Shown here: piece after piece, positions 42,398 to 53,446 of the stretch
Layout of the letters: each line of letters begins with the position of its first letter
Position numbering within the stretch: position 1 is the stretch's first letter
NCBI RefSeq assembly: GCF_963966145.1
Contig: NC_091049.1
Span: forward strand, 9,858,001 to 9,922,000
Source of the DNA: Tenebrio molitor
Taxonomy: Eukaryota > Arthropoda > Insecta > Coleoptera > Tenebrionidae
Length of the DNA stretch: 64,000 nt
Direction: 5' to 3'
Translations under genes and position numbers: made by a program
The notes under the pieces: generated by a model
Database searches by the model: none
Seen by the model: the letters and a program-made list of their open reading frames with translations, nothing else
Told to the model about the DNA's origin: nothing

Positions 42398-42682
42398 AAA
42401 GGGGTATTCTGTAATTTTTTAAGGGGCGTTAAAATTTTAGCGTGCAATGGGGCGTATTCTGTAACTGCTCTTCTAAATTTTAAAGGGTGTTAAATTAAGT
42501 TGTCATAGCGAGGCTTGAAATTTTAAATTTTAAACGACGCTAAAATTTTAACGCCCCTTTAAAAATTACAAAATACACCCCTTTAAAATTTAAATTTTCA
42601 AACCCTGATTGGTCATTGCTATGACAACTTAATTTAACGGGCTTTAAAATTTAGCCGAGCTGTTACAGAATACGCCCTTATG
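42398..42682. mobile_element. Interleaved foldback element, ~285 bp
   Basis: Two inverted pairs are interleaved: GGCGTTAAAATTTTAGCG with its complement at 42536-42560, and GGGCGTATTCTGTAAC with GTTACAGAATACGCCC at the right end. TTGTCATAG also occurs inverted. It looks like one palindromic element with a rearranged or nested second copy. Confidence 0.65.
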
Positions 42683-42830
42683 TACGTCACTGGCCGTACA
42701 GTTGCTTTAACCCAATGAAGCTTGAGCGGGGAGTGTTCTACCTGCGCGACCGCTCGCCATCACGTTTGGCGTTAGTTATACTATCCCTTACCTGGCACCT
42801 ACCAAACATCATATTTTCTCACTCTTATGT

Positions 42831-43184
42831 ATCTGTCACAATAGTGATAATGGTAATGTTAATGTTAGTGTTAGCCAGAATGTTAATTTTCAGAACATTG
42901 GTGAAACGTTCAACCGTTCACAATAATGGTGATGGTGATGTTAATGTTAGAAACGATGTTAAGAGATCCAGAAAATGTCTGGTTCTTTAACATCTTCGTT
43001 AGCATCTACCAATCACCATCGAGAATTTCACGCACACCCAGGCAGTGACAGTTCACACCACGTTGACAGCTGTAAGAGTAACATTCCGTTAACATTATTG
43101 TGAACACTGGACTACTAACATCACCATTGCCATCTCCACTAACATTATAACATTACCACTAACATTAACACTATTGTGACAGAC
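42831..43184. mobile_element. ~354-bp foldback element with TAATGTTAATGTTAG words
   Basis: Ends TCTGTCACAATAGTG and CACTATTGTGACAGA are inverted. The arms consist of degenerate TAATG/GTTAG words. A second inverted pair (GTTCACAATAATG / CATTATTGTGAAC-like) is inside. Confidence 0.7.
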
Positions 43185-43377
43185 CCATTACGTCCGCACA
43201 CAGCTTTTAGAACGAGGATGGTCAGTTTGTTAAGTGAGCCGAGCGCAAGTATCTTCCCGACAAAAGAAATTTGCATGTGCGTGTTTTAAACAGTAATTAT
43301 TATCGATTTATGACAACTCGGTTTTAGGACTTACCGGCATCGAACTCAGAAACGGAGTATACCTACATTTTCCAAGA

Positions 43378-43870
43378 TACAATAATTGCTACTGCAGTCT
43401 AAGTGTGGCATTTATTTTTTACATACAATCAAATAATATGTACTGTCGCGAGCAATAAATTTTGGTCGTCAATGTCATTTCAAAATTTGGTTAGATTGTC
43501 ATAAATTTAAAAAATTTCCCTGCCTGATTATGCGCATGTCAACAAAGTGTCAAAAAAATGAGAAAAAAGTGACAATTAATGTCATACAACATGATGATAG
43601 GTTATGATATTTACGACTGTTTTACAATGGAACATTTTCGATTGCGTCAAAGAATGACCTTGAGGACCAAAATTTATTGCTCGCGACTGTATATTGAAAC
43701 GGGTATTATCGGAAATCCAAACACATCGTTTATTCTTCCTATGAAATATGTAAATAAGACTATGTAAAGACGTATTGAAATTATTTTTGACATTTTACGG
43801 TTATCTTAAACTTAACGTAGTTGCTATTTTACCTTCCGATTTTTTTCACTTTTTCTTAATCTTGTTTATT
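43378..43870. repeat. Duplicated flank of the TPR-gene locus, copy 2
   Basis: It matches 2520-2790 in order, apart from the 43443-43689 insertion. It lies beyond the 3' end of TPR-2 as copy 1 does beyond TPR-1. Confidence 0.6.
43443..43689. mobile_element. 247-bp MITE, TA-flanked
   Basis: Ends TA-CTGTCGCGAGCAATAAATT and AATTTATTGCTCGCGACTG-TA. The homologous flank at ~2585 lacks it, so it inserted after the locus duplicated. Confidence 0.85.
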
Positions 43871-44721
43871 TAGATATAATGTAACTACAAAAGATAAAGT
43901 TAAACATACTTCGTCCAAATCTTAGTAAATAAATATCAAAAATATCAATTGAATACCATCGAATTATTTTTTAAAAAGTGTTTTCGGTCGAAACATAAAA
44001 TGTATTTATAATAAGTAGCTTTTCATTTGTATTGTTGTTGTTTGTTTGCTTCTAAATAAAAATGCGTTGCGTAATGAAACCAGTGCGGTAATAAGCTACA
44101 TTACGCAACTCAAATGACTGTAAATGAGTGTGGTTATAACGACTTATCCAAGCAGCCGTAGATAAAATAAATTATTGGTTAGGTATGAATTATGATTTCT
44201 GCCATTTTTGATGATGTTCCTGATCTGTTTAAGTCCCTCCAAAATCTGCTTAATTCTCCTAAATATTTAAATATTTGGTGGCGGGTGGTGGAGGAAAATA
44301 ATTAAAATAAAAAGTTGCAGGCATCTATTCAAGCACGCGTAGCGGCGAGTTGAGGAACAAATGAGTTCCTGAAGGACCTTCTGCAATGAGTCTTTTATAC
44401 TATTTTTTCTATTTTGCCGCTTTATAGCATTTTATAAATAAAAAAATAAAAATTTTAAATGTAGGGAATTTTGCGCTGGTTGGTGACATTTATGTGGCAT
44501 AATGTTAGCCCTGGCTGTGAAAAAAATTAATTTAAAACGTCAGTTTTTTTTATATACAGTAAATTTTACTAGTTTATTCTAACACGCCAAAGACTTATTA
44601 AAACACTAAAATGACATCATTTGGATAATAGACTTATTCTAAACGCAAAATAGAAAATAGTATACATATTACGATACAACTTTATAAGGAACCATTTAAA
44701 GGACGCACGACGAGTTTAAAG
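43871..44721. other. Gene-less stretch
   Basis: AT-rich; TTGCGTAATG / CATTACGCAA at 44067-44110 forms a short inverted pair. Nothing else is recognised. Confidence 0.45.
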
Positions 44722-44865
44722 GCGGCCTTAAGGCGACCTTACACCAAGGCAACAGTTGGCAACATGTTGCCGGCAACATTTTTTAGTAATGACCGCCAAC
44801 GTTACTAAAAAATGTTGCAGGCAACATGTTGCCAATTGTTGCCTTGGTGTAAGGCCGCCTTAAGA
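44722..44865. mobile_element. ~140-bp near-perfect palindromic MITE
   Basis: CCTTACACCAAGGCAAC, then GGCAACATGTTGCC and TTTTTTAGTAA, are mirrored on the right. The ends approach GCGGCCTTAA / TTAAGGC. It sits in a short repeat with CACGACG words. Confidence 0.85.
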
Positions 44866-44889
44866 GCACGACGCGTAGCTGTATTTTGT

Positions 44890-45111
44890 ACAGTTCAACA
44901 ACCAAACCATTTTTGAGACAGCTTGAAGATTTTATAGCCCTCTTCTGACACCTTGTGCTTTCCTCTTGTTAACCAAATTAAAGGATGCGATTCACATTTC
45001 AAAATTCCACAAATGTTGTTGCTGAAGTAGTTCAGAAAGAGTGAAAAATAAGAAACAATACTATTTTAATTAAAACAAAAACTACACTACAATAATTTCC
45101 TAAAGCTAATG
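44890..45111 (-). other. Conserved 3' flank of TPR-like gene 2
   Basis: It aligns with 4200-4463, including the ATTAAA signal (45066-45071) ~45 bases after the stop. Confidence 0.65.
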
Positions 45112-46206
45112 CTAATTATCAACTGCTACATCCACCTGCTCTTGTATCTTCGTATTGATAGAGACTTGAGTGTCCATTTCCTCCTTTTTTCCTAACTCGA
45201 TTGCCACTTTACTGATAGTGCAAGTTAATTCAATTTTTTCGATATCATCTAAAACTGCCTTAACACCTTCAATATTATCATTAGTAAGTTGCGAAGAAGC
45301 CCCAAATTTTTCACTATCAATTTTCCTCCCCTCATCAAATTTGTTCTTAGCTGCTCCGTATATGTTTAGAACCTCCTTGTATTTATTTTTCGACGCCTTG
45401 TAATCATCATTTTCATTCGATTTTTTCGCAGCTTCAAACACCTCAAAGGCTGCTTTTCCCATTTCGACAGCCTTATTGAAGAGTTCATTTCCTTCAACCT
45501 TTATCCTGGCAAGATTTAAATTTTCTTGTTGTTCAGAAGTGTGTTTTAAGATTTCAGCTTGTTGGAACATGTCTTTAGCTGCCACAAACATATTTTGAGC
45601 TTCTTGCGACTTGTCTTGAGTCTCATCGGCTTCCAACTCCCATGCTTTCTGTAACAAACTCTCTCCGTGTTTATTACACGCTTCACTTTTATTATTCTTA
45701 ATCAAACTAATCGTAGAACTTTCGTGTGCCAATTTAAAAGCTTCGTCAAACTTTTTAATCGCTGTTTCGTACTGTTTCTCTCCCATTGCAACTTTTCCTT
45801 CTTTGTTCCGTTCTTCTGCTTTTTCATTTTGCAACTGCTGTTCCGTGTTTTCGATTTTGATTATAACTCTGTGGTCCCCTTTCTCGTAATAGATGTTGTG
45901 TGATTTCTGGATATGTTGGAAGCCTGAACTGCAACTACGCACAGCGTACTTCTGGTGAATTCGGAATGTGTCTATGTTGCCATTTCGAAAATGGAGAGTC
46001 ATGTTGAAAGGACAATATTTGGCTCGCTTTTTCATTGCTAAGTAACGCTCTTCTGACCGTTTGGCACCTATGAAAACTCCATTAAAGTTCCAGTCAGGGC
46101 GAGAACCACCTCTCCAGTCAAAAACGTCTACACTCCACACTGAAGTCTTGGTAATATCGGTGTTAGTGTTGTTGGTTACTTGGAGCGTTGAATGATCCGT
46201 GCCCAT
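45112..46206 (-). CDS. TPR-like/coiled-coil protein, paralogue 2 (TPR-2)
   Basis: 364 aa from the ATG at 46206. CTTGTTTTAG ends at 46221, matching the acceptor position of TPR-1. The N-terminal domain (1-120) keeps NFNGVFIGA, CPFNMTLHFRNG, DTFRIH and FQHIQKSHNIYYE. The helical part (121-364) keeps the TPR-like motif YETAIKKFDEAFKLAHESS and the coiled coil. It differs mainly by small indels in the N-terminal domain (a WRGGSRPDWN stretch, RIHQKYAVRS). Both copies are fully open, which argues for selection on both. It lies ~9.5 kb downstream of the SecA-J2 locus on the same strand. No signal peptide is seen. Confidence 0.85.
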   Translation of the reverse strand: MGTDHSTLQVTNNTNTDITKTSVWSVDVFDWRGGSRPDWNFNGVFIGAKRSEERYLAMKKRAKYCPFNMTLHFRNGNIDTFRIHQKYAVRSCSSGFQHIQKSHNIYYEKGDHRVIIKIENTEQQLQNEKAEERNKEGKVAMGEKQYETAIKKFDEAFKLAHESSTISLIKNNKSEACNKHGESLLQKAWELEADETQDKSQEAQNMFVAAKDMFQQAEILKHTSEQQENLNLARIKVEGNELFNKAVEMGKAAFEVFEAAKKSNENDDYKASKNKYKEVLNIYGAAKNKFDEGRKIDSEKFGASSQLTNDNIEGVKAVLDDIEKIELTCTISKVAIELGKKEEMDTQVSINTKIQEQVDVAVDN

Positions 46207-46911
46207 TTTGAAAAATATATCTAAAACAAGGTATACACATCAAAGAAAAATATCGCGTGAGCAACAACTACTATTTGAGTTGGCAACAAAACTATGGTGA
46301 CTTTTTTAAAGGATGTGAGTGCGACAATAGTATATTATATTATAAGTGATAGAAATGCATCATTATACATTATTTTGACCGACGAGTGCACTTGCGCACG
46401 AGTGGGACACTTCTCAGGAGTTTCATAATGGCATTTCGATCACGTGTGATATACGACGTTTTATCTTACAGGTGCAACTATTGCAAAAAATCCAAGAAAT
46501 GAAGTTTCATTCAAGTAAAATGACAGCTGTCAAATTTAGTCACTTGTGAGTACTTTATGTCAAGGTAAATGGCAGCTGTCAAATTTACTCACTAGTGAGT
46601 ACTTTATCTCACTTGTGATTAAAATTTGACTTCTGCCACCGAAAACAATTGTCTAAGGTAGCTCAAAAACTGAACCTATAAGGTAAAGGAACTTTTTACA
46701 CGTATATCTTACAACATTTTATCTACGATCGTGAGGTCATCGCCGTTTCGTTTAAAATAATTATTATCGATTCAATATTTCATAAATAACCAAAGTCGTT
46801 TGAGAACCACGTCGTTTAGCAACCTACTTCTAAACAATGTTTCCAACAAATTGTATTGTTGTATTCTGACAGTTCTGTGCCATAAAAACGTGCACTCAAA
46901 GTTTTTTTGTT
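46207..46911. other. 5' side of TPR-2, gene-less, with a 49-bp tandem pair
   Basis: GCAGCTGTCAAATTTA and TGAGTACTTTAT occur twice with 49-base spacing (46521-46616). Both copies carry the CACTNGTGAG palindrome-like word. No promoter could be fixed for TPR-2. Confidence 0.5.
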
Positions 46912-47190
46912 TGACACTGTCAGAATTTGAGAATTTTCTCCTCTGTGAACGGATTTTGATAAATATCACAACTTGTCAAAACAAAACGTCAAGCTAATTT
47001 TAAGATTTTAAGCGATTTGGAGCCTTAAGGAGCTCGTCGAACAAAAAAACGTTGTATTCAACTCGTTCTTGATGGTGCGTAAATTGGACCTTTTTGGGCA
47101 CTCATGGACCTTTAAAACGCTCGTTTCACTCGCGTTTTAAAATGGTGCACTCGTGCCAAAAAAGGCCCAATTTACGCACGAACTCATTAA
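46912..47190. repeat. Dispersed repeat, copy of 34598-34800
   Basis: Same order of words as the other copy, followed here by an inverted pair around CGTAAATTGG / CCAATTTACG. Confidence 0.75.
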
Positions 47191-47622
47191 ATAAACTACT
47201 TTTATGGCACGATTCCATCAGTTCACTAAACGTCAACTTTGACAACGATTTTTAGTGCAAAAACTGCCTACTTTTTACACGTTGGTCAATAAAAATTAAA
47301 GAAACACATTTATCGGAAAATAATACAGGAAATTTCTTTTTTACACTATTTTATAGTAACGTGTGAACATTTTAATTTTAAAATAACTGTGAAAAGAATA
47401 CATTAACGGTTTCCACACATTTGTCCCGTACTCCACTAGAAATTTTTGACATTGTTCGGGAAATCACAGCTCCCTTGACTTAAATTGTAAGGTAACAGTG
47501 TATTTACCAGTTTGGGAGGCCCAAAAGATACCTATTTAATTTAAAGATGCTGCTTCAAATGACTCCACGGAAATAGGTAGAATACCCAGTCTTGTCAATT
47601 TCAAATACATAATAGTATCATG
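47191..47622. other. Gene-less stretch
   Basis: No feature seen. Confidence 0.4.
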
Positions 47623-47987
47623 GGTTCGAATAAAATCCTGGACTGAGTAGGCGTTGATAAAAGTAAACCATTTGGAATAGTGTAAAGTTTGAATTTCACA
47701 CTGTTTGTCACGAATGACATTTGTTTATGTTTAATCGGCATATGATTGAATATGTTTGTTTTCAGCAAAGAGTGCCCTTAGATATTTGCTTCGAGAATAG
47801 GAATCGTTAGTTATTCTATTTTCAATTTAGACATTGCAAAGAAAGAAGAAAAACAGAAAGATTATTTGTTTATAAATATTAGGTTATCTGTCAACATGCT
47901 CTAATTACAACTGTCAATTTTCACTTTAAAAAAAGAAAACAATTGACGGTTTCCAACGCCTTCCCAGTCCAGGATTTCATTTGACCG
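47623..47987. mobile_element. 365-bp foldback element, second copy of the 18877 family
   Basis: Ends GGTTCGAATAAAATCCTGG and CCAGGATTTCATTTGACC. The interior is in opposite orientation to 18877-19183, sharing TATTTGCTTCGAGAATA and GACGGTTTCCAAC. Confidence 0.75.
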
Positions 47988-47996
47988 CTCGATATA

Positions 47997-48304
47997 CAGG
48001 TGTCCTCGAAATGCATGGCAAAAATAAATATATCTAGGTAGTTGGTGACGATGAATAGAAGTTAAATACAAAAAAAAATTGTAGTAAGTCTTTTTGTTTT
48101 TGAGATATAAAGCATTGAAAATTTGTTCGAAATTTTCAGTATTTTTTTTTTCTCCTTAATTACTTCAACTGGAAATTTTGAACAAATTTTCAATGTTTTA
48201 TATCTCAAAAACAAAAAGACTTACTAGAAAAAATGTTTGTATTTAACTTCTATTCATCGTCATCGACTACCCATATTTTTTGCCATGCATTTCTAGGACA
48301 CCTG
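47997..48304. mobile_element. 308-bp foldback MITE
   Basis: TA-CAGGTGTCCTCGAAATGCAT and ATGCATTTCTAGGACACCTG-TA. The arms also hold TTTTTGTTTTTGAGATATAA in inverse. It lies ten bases from the 47623 element. Confidence 0.9.
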
Positions 48305-48344
48305 TATTACGAGTATATTATTAGGTTCAAAAATGAAGTTTTAT

Positions 48345-48637
48345 GTAGTGAGGCTGGTAGTTTGGCTGCCGAAGGACTTCGTCTTGGTCTTCAATCTCTG
48401 GGTTCAGTATAAAAAGAGTCACTTCTACTCTTAATGATATAATCTACTATTATTTTGGAACACTTGACATAACAATATAAGATTTCACAAACGTTTCACA
48501 AGGAATAGCTATTTATGCACCAAGGGCGTTACAACGATGATTACGCCCGGAGAACAATGAGTCGAGCTCAAGGGCTTTAGCCCGAAAGATGGATATCGTT
48601 CGATGGGCGTAATCATTCGGTGACGCCGTGGTGCATA
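48345..48637. repeat. Two adjacent hairpin-type repeats
   Basis: 48375-48440 is an arm of the AGTAGAAGTGA family. 48514-48637 is a hairpin with TATGCACCAAGGGCGT-type arm and ACGCCGTGGTGCATA partner, with ATTACGCCC / GGGCGTAAT inside. Confidence 0.6.
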
Positions 48638-48884
48638 CAAGATTTTATTTTTCACTATACGTGTTCTTTTAAAAAAAAATGGCATCTTTGCAATTATGAA
48701 TTGATGAGGGCGTTATGAGTTCATTACGCCCGCTTATTCTTATTACGTCCTGTTTTATTCCCCGGTTGTTATGGACATGTTTACGTATTTCGTATCCTAG
48801 GAGTTATCATGCAATTATACTAAAGTAAAAAATAAAAAATATTACGTACCATTAGATTTTTTTACAACTTATAGAGATGTTTTC

Positions 48885-49100
48885 AACTTACCTGATGTTA
48901 ACTTTTGTGATCACTAAAGTATAAACTGATTTACACGTTAAATCTTAAAATGAACCACTTATTTACAAGTATCTCTCTTATATTTTGCGGAACACTTTCT
49001 TATCATTTTATTGTTGATTCATCATAAATCCTGATAAATGTCGAGCATAACTCAAATACCTATGCCTTTAGTTAGATTGATTCATTTGGTTTATTATTTA
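48885..49100. repeat. Dispersed repeat, copy of 13225-13440
   Basis: Shared words include CACTTATTTACAAGTA and CTCTTATATTTTGCGGAAC. No ends could be fixed. Confidence 0.65.
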
Positions 49101-49173
49101 ATTGATAAATAATAACTTTTATTATTATTATTTAGTTAAGATTATTAAAGTTTTATTAAATAACATTTTTAAT

Positions 49174-50336
49174 TTACAATGCGAAAATTTCCGATAATAA
49201 TGCGGAATCTGGAAAAGTGCCCCGAATGCTTGCAGCGTTTCCACGTTGAATGGCAAGGGAAATCCTCTCAAAAAGGAATTTCTTAGATTTTGAATCTCCT
49301 GATTCCGCGATAAGTCGGTCTCCGATGACATTAATAAAATCTATTGTTTCTTTGCACCAAGGGCCTAAGGTTTCAATTGCGTTTGCAAGCCATTTCAGCG
49401 GCCAAACCTGAGACTTCAGATGTTTTCAATACGTAACTGTCTGCAAGTGTATCTACGACAGTAACGTCCCAAACTAAAGGTTGACCTTTATTCCACGGTA
49501 CTAAAGTCATCCCATCAGGGCGTTTTCCGTCATCACCAGATAGTCCGTTTGGTTCTAAAGTTGAATTAACATGAATAGAAGTCAAAGACCGGTTGATAAT
49601 AGAATTAATTTCAGTGTATCTTGAAAATCTACACTGCTTTTGGAACAACTTAGACCGTGAATACCAATTTCATCAACTTTCGCATTGCATTTGCAAATAT
49701 GAGGTGTACAAAGATTACAACCCAATCTTAAACCAATACAAACTTGGAAGGAAGTGTTATCTAAAAGAGTACCAATATTAGGAGAAGGTATTGCATGTAA
49801 CCAAGATCCTGATTCTCTGCATTGCAAAGCCTTAAAACGAGCCAAGTCCCTAGATGAATTAAAGATTAAGTCATTCTTTTTATTATCCCAATTCTTCTGA
49901 AATTGTGGAATTGTTGGTCTTTCGTTCTCATTTTCTACATCCCAGACTGCTAAAGCTTCATCATAATGGTGAATAATAAGCTCATTATCCTTTGAATTTA
50001 GTAATTGAGAAACAAGCTTTTTAACACCATGAACTGAAGATAGGAAAGCAGGGAGGCAAATATCGGAAATGCGGCGAATTCCCAGTCCACCAAATCTAAT
50101 CTAATCGGTAAAGTGGACTGACACCATTGTAAATCAGTTAAACGTAAATTAAGTATTTTTTCTAAATACGATTTTAAAGAAGAATCAATGGAATTAACGT
50201 AATTAGAAAATTTCCAAAAAGGAGTTGTTCTTAATAAAAAATTAATAAATAATAAATAAAAAAATAAATTATTTTCATGAGATCCTATTTTAAATTTCTT
50301 AGTTGGAAAACTTAAATGATGTCCTTTCATTCAGAA
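49174..50336 (-). pseudogene. C-terminal part of a second RLE-type retroelement
   Basis: Read from 50336: WCQSTLPIRL, then (new frame) a cysteine cluster CNLCTPHICKCNAKVDEIG. Next comes GKRPDGMTLVPW with PLVWDVTVVDTLA, then QRISLAIQRGNAASI, ending at 49174. The RPDG...WDVT pair suits a PD-(D/E)xK endonuclease, and the finger-endonuclease order repeats that of the 11852 family, but the sequence is a different family. At least three frameshifts. Naming the clade would need a search. Confidence 0.6.
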
Positions 50337-50387
50337 AATGTGACAAACCGAACAACACAATGTTGTATAATGTGTACTCGTATATTA

Positions 50388-50920
50388 GAGTGCAGAGCTG
50401 CAGGAGTAGCTGTAGGTATATAAATAATATAGTTATGTAAGTTTACAGATGGATGTAGGATTTAATACGTAATTCTCAATTATATGGCTTCAACTATTCA
50501 TCTATTGGAAAAATTTGTGTAGCAAAATGTGAAGAGGAAAATGGACAAATTATTATTAGAATACAGGGTATTGCTATGAAAACGTGTGTTCTGTTTAATA
50601 AAGGGTGTTTTTTTAAATTTGGAGTCGAAGTAGGCGTTGGAGAGTCGATTGAGATCGCACCACTCGTGTAAAAGCGTAAGATTTAAACAGCTGATCCGTG
50701 ATCCGTAACCTGTATAGTGCGTTCACAATCGACAGTTCAACGCCTACTTCGACGCCAAATTTAAAAAAACACCCGTTATAATAAACCATCGTCAAGAAAA
50801 TAAAACTGAAGCATCGAAACCTAACCTCACAAATTTTGCCAGTCTGTTTACCTCTAAAAGCGGACGTATTGGCAGTTTCTATTGAAAAATACAGAGTTTT
50901 GATGTTTATTAGGGGCTATT
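50388..50920. repeat. Dispersed repeat, copy B of the 6.4-8.4 kb material
   Basis: 50388-50490 matches 6437-6467 plus 6650-6735 without the 170-bp MITE. It then passes straight into the part matching 8040-8230. A further MITE sits at 50597-50780. Confidence 0.7.
50597..50780. mobile_element. ~175-bp MITE
   Basis: GGGTGTTTTTTTAAATTTGG and CCAAATTTAAAAAAACACCC ends, with GTCGAAGTAGGCGTTG inverted within. TAATA lies on both sides. The homologous site at ~8095 lacks it. Confidence 0.8.
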
Positions 50921-52129
50921 CCGTATCGAATACGTTAAAAGATCGCATATTAAGAAGCATTTAAATCTGGGAGACAAATTTGCTGTTCAGTAACTTCAGA
51001 ATAACGGACACCGTTAAAATGGTAAAATTTAATTGTTGTGAATTGTTGATTGTAAACAAGATATCTAAAATGATATCTTGATTGCGAACGAGCCCCAGCG
51101 CTTGCGCAATTGATATTTGACAGTGTTAGTAGATATTTAATATAACTGAGGTTAATGTAATAGTAATATTTGACTTTGACATTACTAGCATGGTAAAAAG
51201 AGTTTTTACTGGCGACAGAAGGATATACCTTCTGAAGCCAGTAAAACCCGTAACCATGCGTGTATTGTTGAATATTTTATTTGTTCCTCACTTGTAAATA
51301 GTTATACAAACTATTAAAAATTCCGGTATTTGAAAAAAAAATCGTATGAGCTTTACACGTACGTACTGCTTTGGAAACACACATCATTCATATGAGCACG
51401 GGTGTAAAATTTTACTGGCTAGCCAGTTAAGAGACATTTTCAAGGTGAATACAGTGACTTGATAAACTGATGTTTACAAGTAGGGAACAAATAAGCAAGA
51501 TTAAATGCTGACAAGACAGCAATAATTTGCCCCCGATGTTGACCATCTGGTGTGGTGTGAACCTGATGTGAAAATGTCTAAACTTGACAATGATGGTAAA
51601 GCAATGATCTCAATGTATTTATCAATATTAATAACGGAAATTAATATTTATAGTGGGAGAAACTAAAAACGTCTGTCTCATGCTGTGATCACGTCTGTTG
51701 AAAAGTGGTCCAGGTACAGATCATTCAATGTCAAAAACTCAAAATCACCTCATGCAATTCTCAGTAGAAATGAGAATGAAGGAAATGGTCATTTGGCAGT
51801 AAGAGAAACGCGAAAAATACTGGGGGATTACCAAAGGTAATTAGACCTCAATTAATTGCATCGATTAATACAAATATTTTCAGATAAAAACTAATTGGAC
51901 AGCAAGAAACATGAAGTTCAGAAAAATGTTTTATAGGAGATGAAAAGGCAGAGCCATGAAACTACAACACTAGCCAAAATATACAACAAACTAGCACAAA
52001 TAGGGTTAACCGAACAATGAATTAATATACATCAAGAAACAAACATATATATTTGCAAACAGGATTTACTACAGAATTCTTCCAAAGAGTTGTTCTTCCA
52101 CCTTTGTAATCTAAATTGGCCTTGACATG
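50921..52129. other. Gene-less stretch
   Basis: Contains two short hairpins (AAGATATC / GATATCTT near 51060 and ACTGGC...GCCAGT near 51208-51245). I recognise no coding sequence. Confidence 0.45.
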
Positions 52130-52780
52130 AATACCTCACAAATTTTGCCAAAGTTTTTACATTTAAAAGCGGACGTATTTGCAGTTTCTATTGAAAAATG
52201 CTGATTTTTGATGATTATTTAAAAACAACATTGGATTTAAATAATATTAATTATTTATGCCTTGCTCCTTATTCCTCCAAGTACTATCATCCATAATAAT
52301 ATAATTTATACAGTGTGGAATAAAATGATTTACATCTAGTTACCTTTGGAATTTTTGCACATGTAAATTTTCCTGCATCGCTCTACTTTTTTTTCGAAGT
52401 GCCGAACTATTAGTTCTGACAATAAATGTCATCAATCGAATTGACAATTGTTACAATTTACTAAATTGAATTAACAAACGTTGGTGCCCACTTTCAACAC
52501 TAGCTGTGACTTGCTTTTGTTAGCTCCTTTTTAATTTCAATCTTAACTTTGCATTCATCCCTTCGCAATAAATCACATTTTGGAATTTGGATGTATATTT
52601 TGAGGTTAGGCTTTCTTTTTTTTTTGCAGAGCGGCATTTCGTATTTTTACAAGGGTAATGCAATGGTAACTAGATGTAAATCATTTTATTCCACACTGTA
52701 GAATACATATTACTTAAAATCAATAACGAGCGTCATAGAAGTTTTCACTTCTGTCGTGTGGTCTTAAACACACACTTTTT
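52130..52780. repeat. Dispersed repeat, copy C
   Basis: Matches 8150-8400 on both sides of a 388-bp inserted MITE. Confidence 0.75.
52311..52698. mobile_element. 388-bp MITE with TA target duplication
   Basis: TA-CAGTGTGGAATAAAATG and CATTTTATTCCACACTG-TA; arms extend through TTTACATCTAGTTACC. The empty site at ~8320 (TTTTTTATAGAAT) has a single TA. Confidence 0.92.
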
Positions 52781-52784
52781 TTTT

Positions 52785-53446
52785 GCACAAAAGTTCTTCT
52801 TTTTCAGCCAAAAGGCCCAAAATTCTTTCAGGTCTTCAAGAAGATACACGTACTCTCTGGTGTTTTTCGATCGTTTAAAATTTACGTAAAAACTAGAAAA
52901 AATACCGAAGAGTTAGCTTATCCTTGAAGTTTAGCTCCTTGACTAAAGTGTTTTTGATCTCTTCGAATCTCTTCGCCTCATGACTGTCTGTCTCGCTTTC
53001 CTTTAATGTCAGTGAAATTTGTGTTGCTCTTCTCTATCTCCAATTCGTCGACTTCACTCTGTCGAATGATCATTTGAGCGGTTCCATTGTTACCTTGTCG
53101 CGAAGTTCTACCAAAAGCTTGTCCTTCAACTCGTAAATTGCAGACATGTAAACCACCATTGGCTTCCAAATCTTCTTCCGTTTTGAAGTTTGTACCACGT
53201 CCTGCAATATTTGTAGCAAGAATTATGTCACCAATTTTGACTTTTTCTCGAGTTTCCTTGGCATACAATCTGACATTGAAGCTATCATCTTGTATGATTT
53301 CCAAATCATTCTTAATTGTGAGAAGATCTTCTTCTGTCTGGCAAATGACCAATACAGCTCTTCCCTGGTCGACTTTGTGGATGGCTTCTGATATCAGCTG
53401 AATATGCCATGAATCGTCTTCAGCTATCACACCTGGAACTTCTCAT
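52785..53446 (-). pseudogene. SecA-J pseudogene fragment
   Basis: Covers the second motor half: GRAVLVICQTEEDL, GDIILATNIAGRGTNF and GQAFGRTSRQG, in frame from 53430 to ~52978. It then continues with stops and frameshifts to ~52785 over the part matching KELNFKDK to the KEFWAFW block. It is closest to SecA-J2. Two short in-frame gaps relative to the other copies (six residues after GGLHVC, five after RLYA) lie between repeated short words. Similarity ends abruptly at ~53446. No start codon context; non-functional. Confidence 0.85.
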
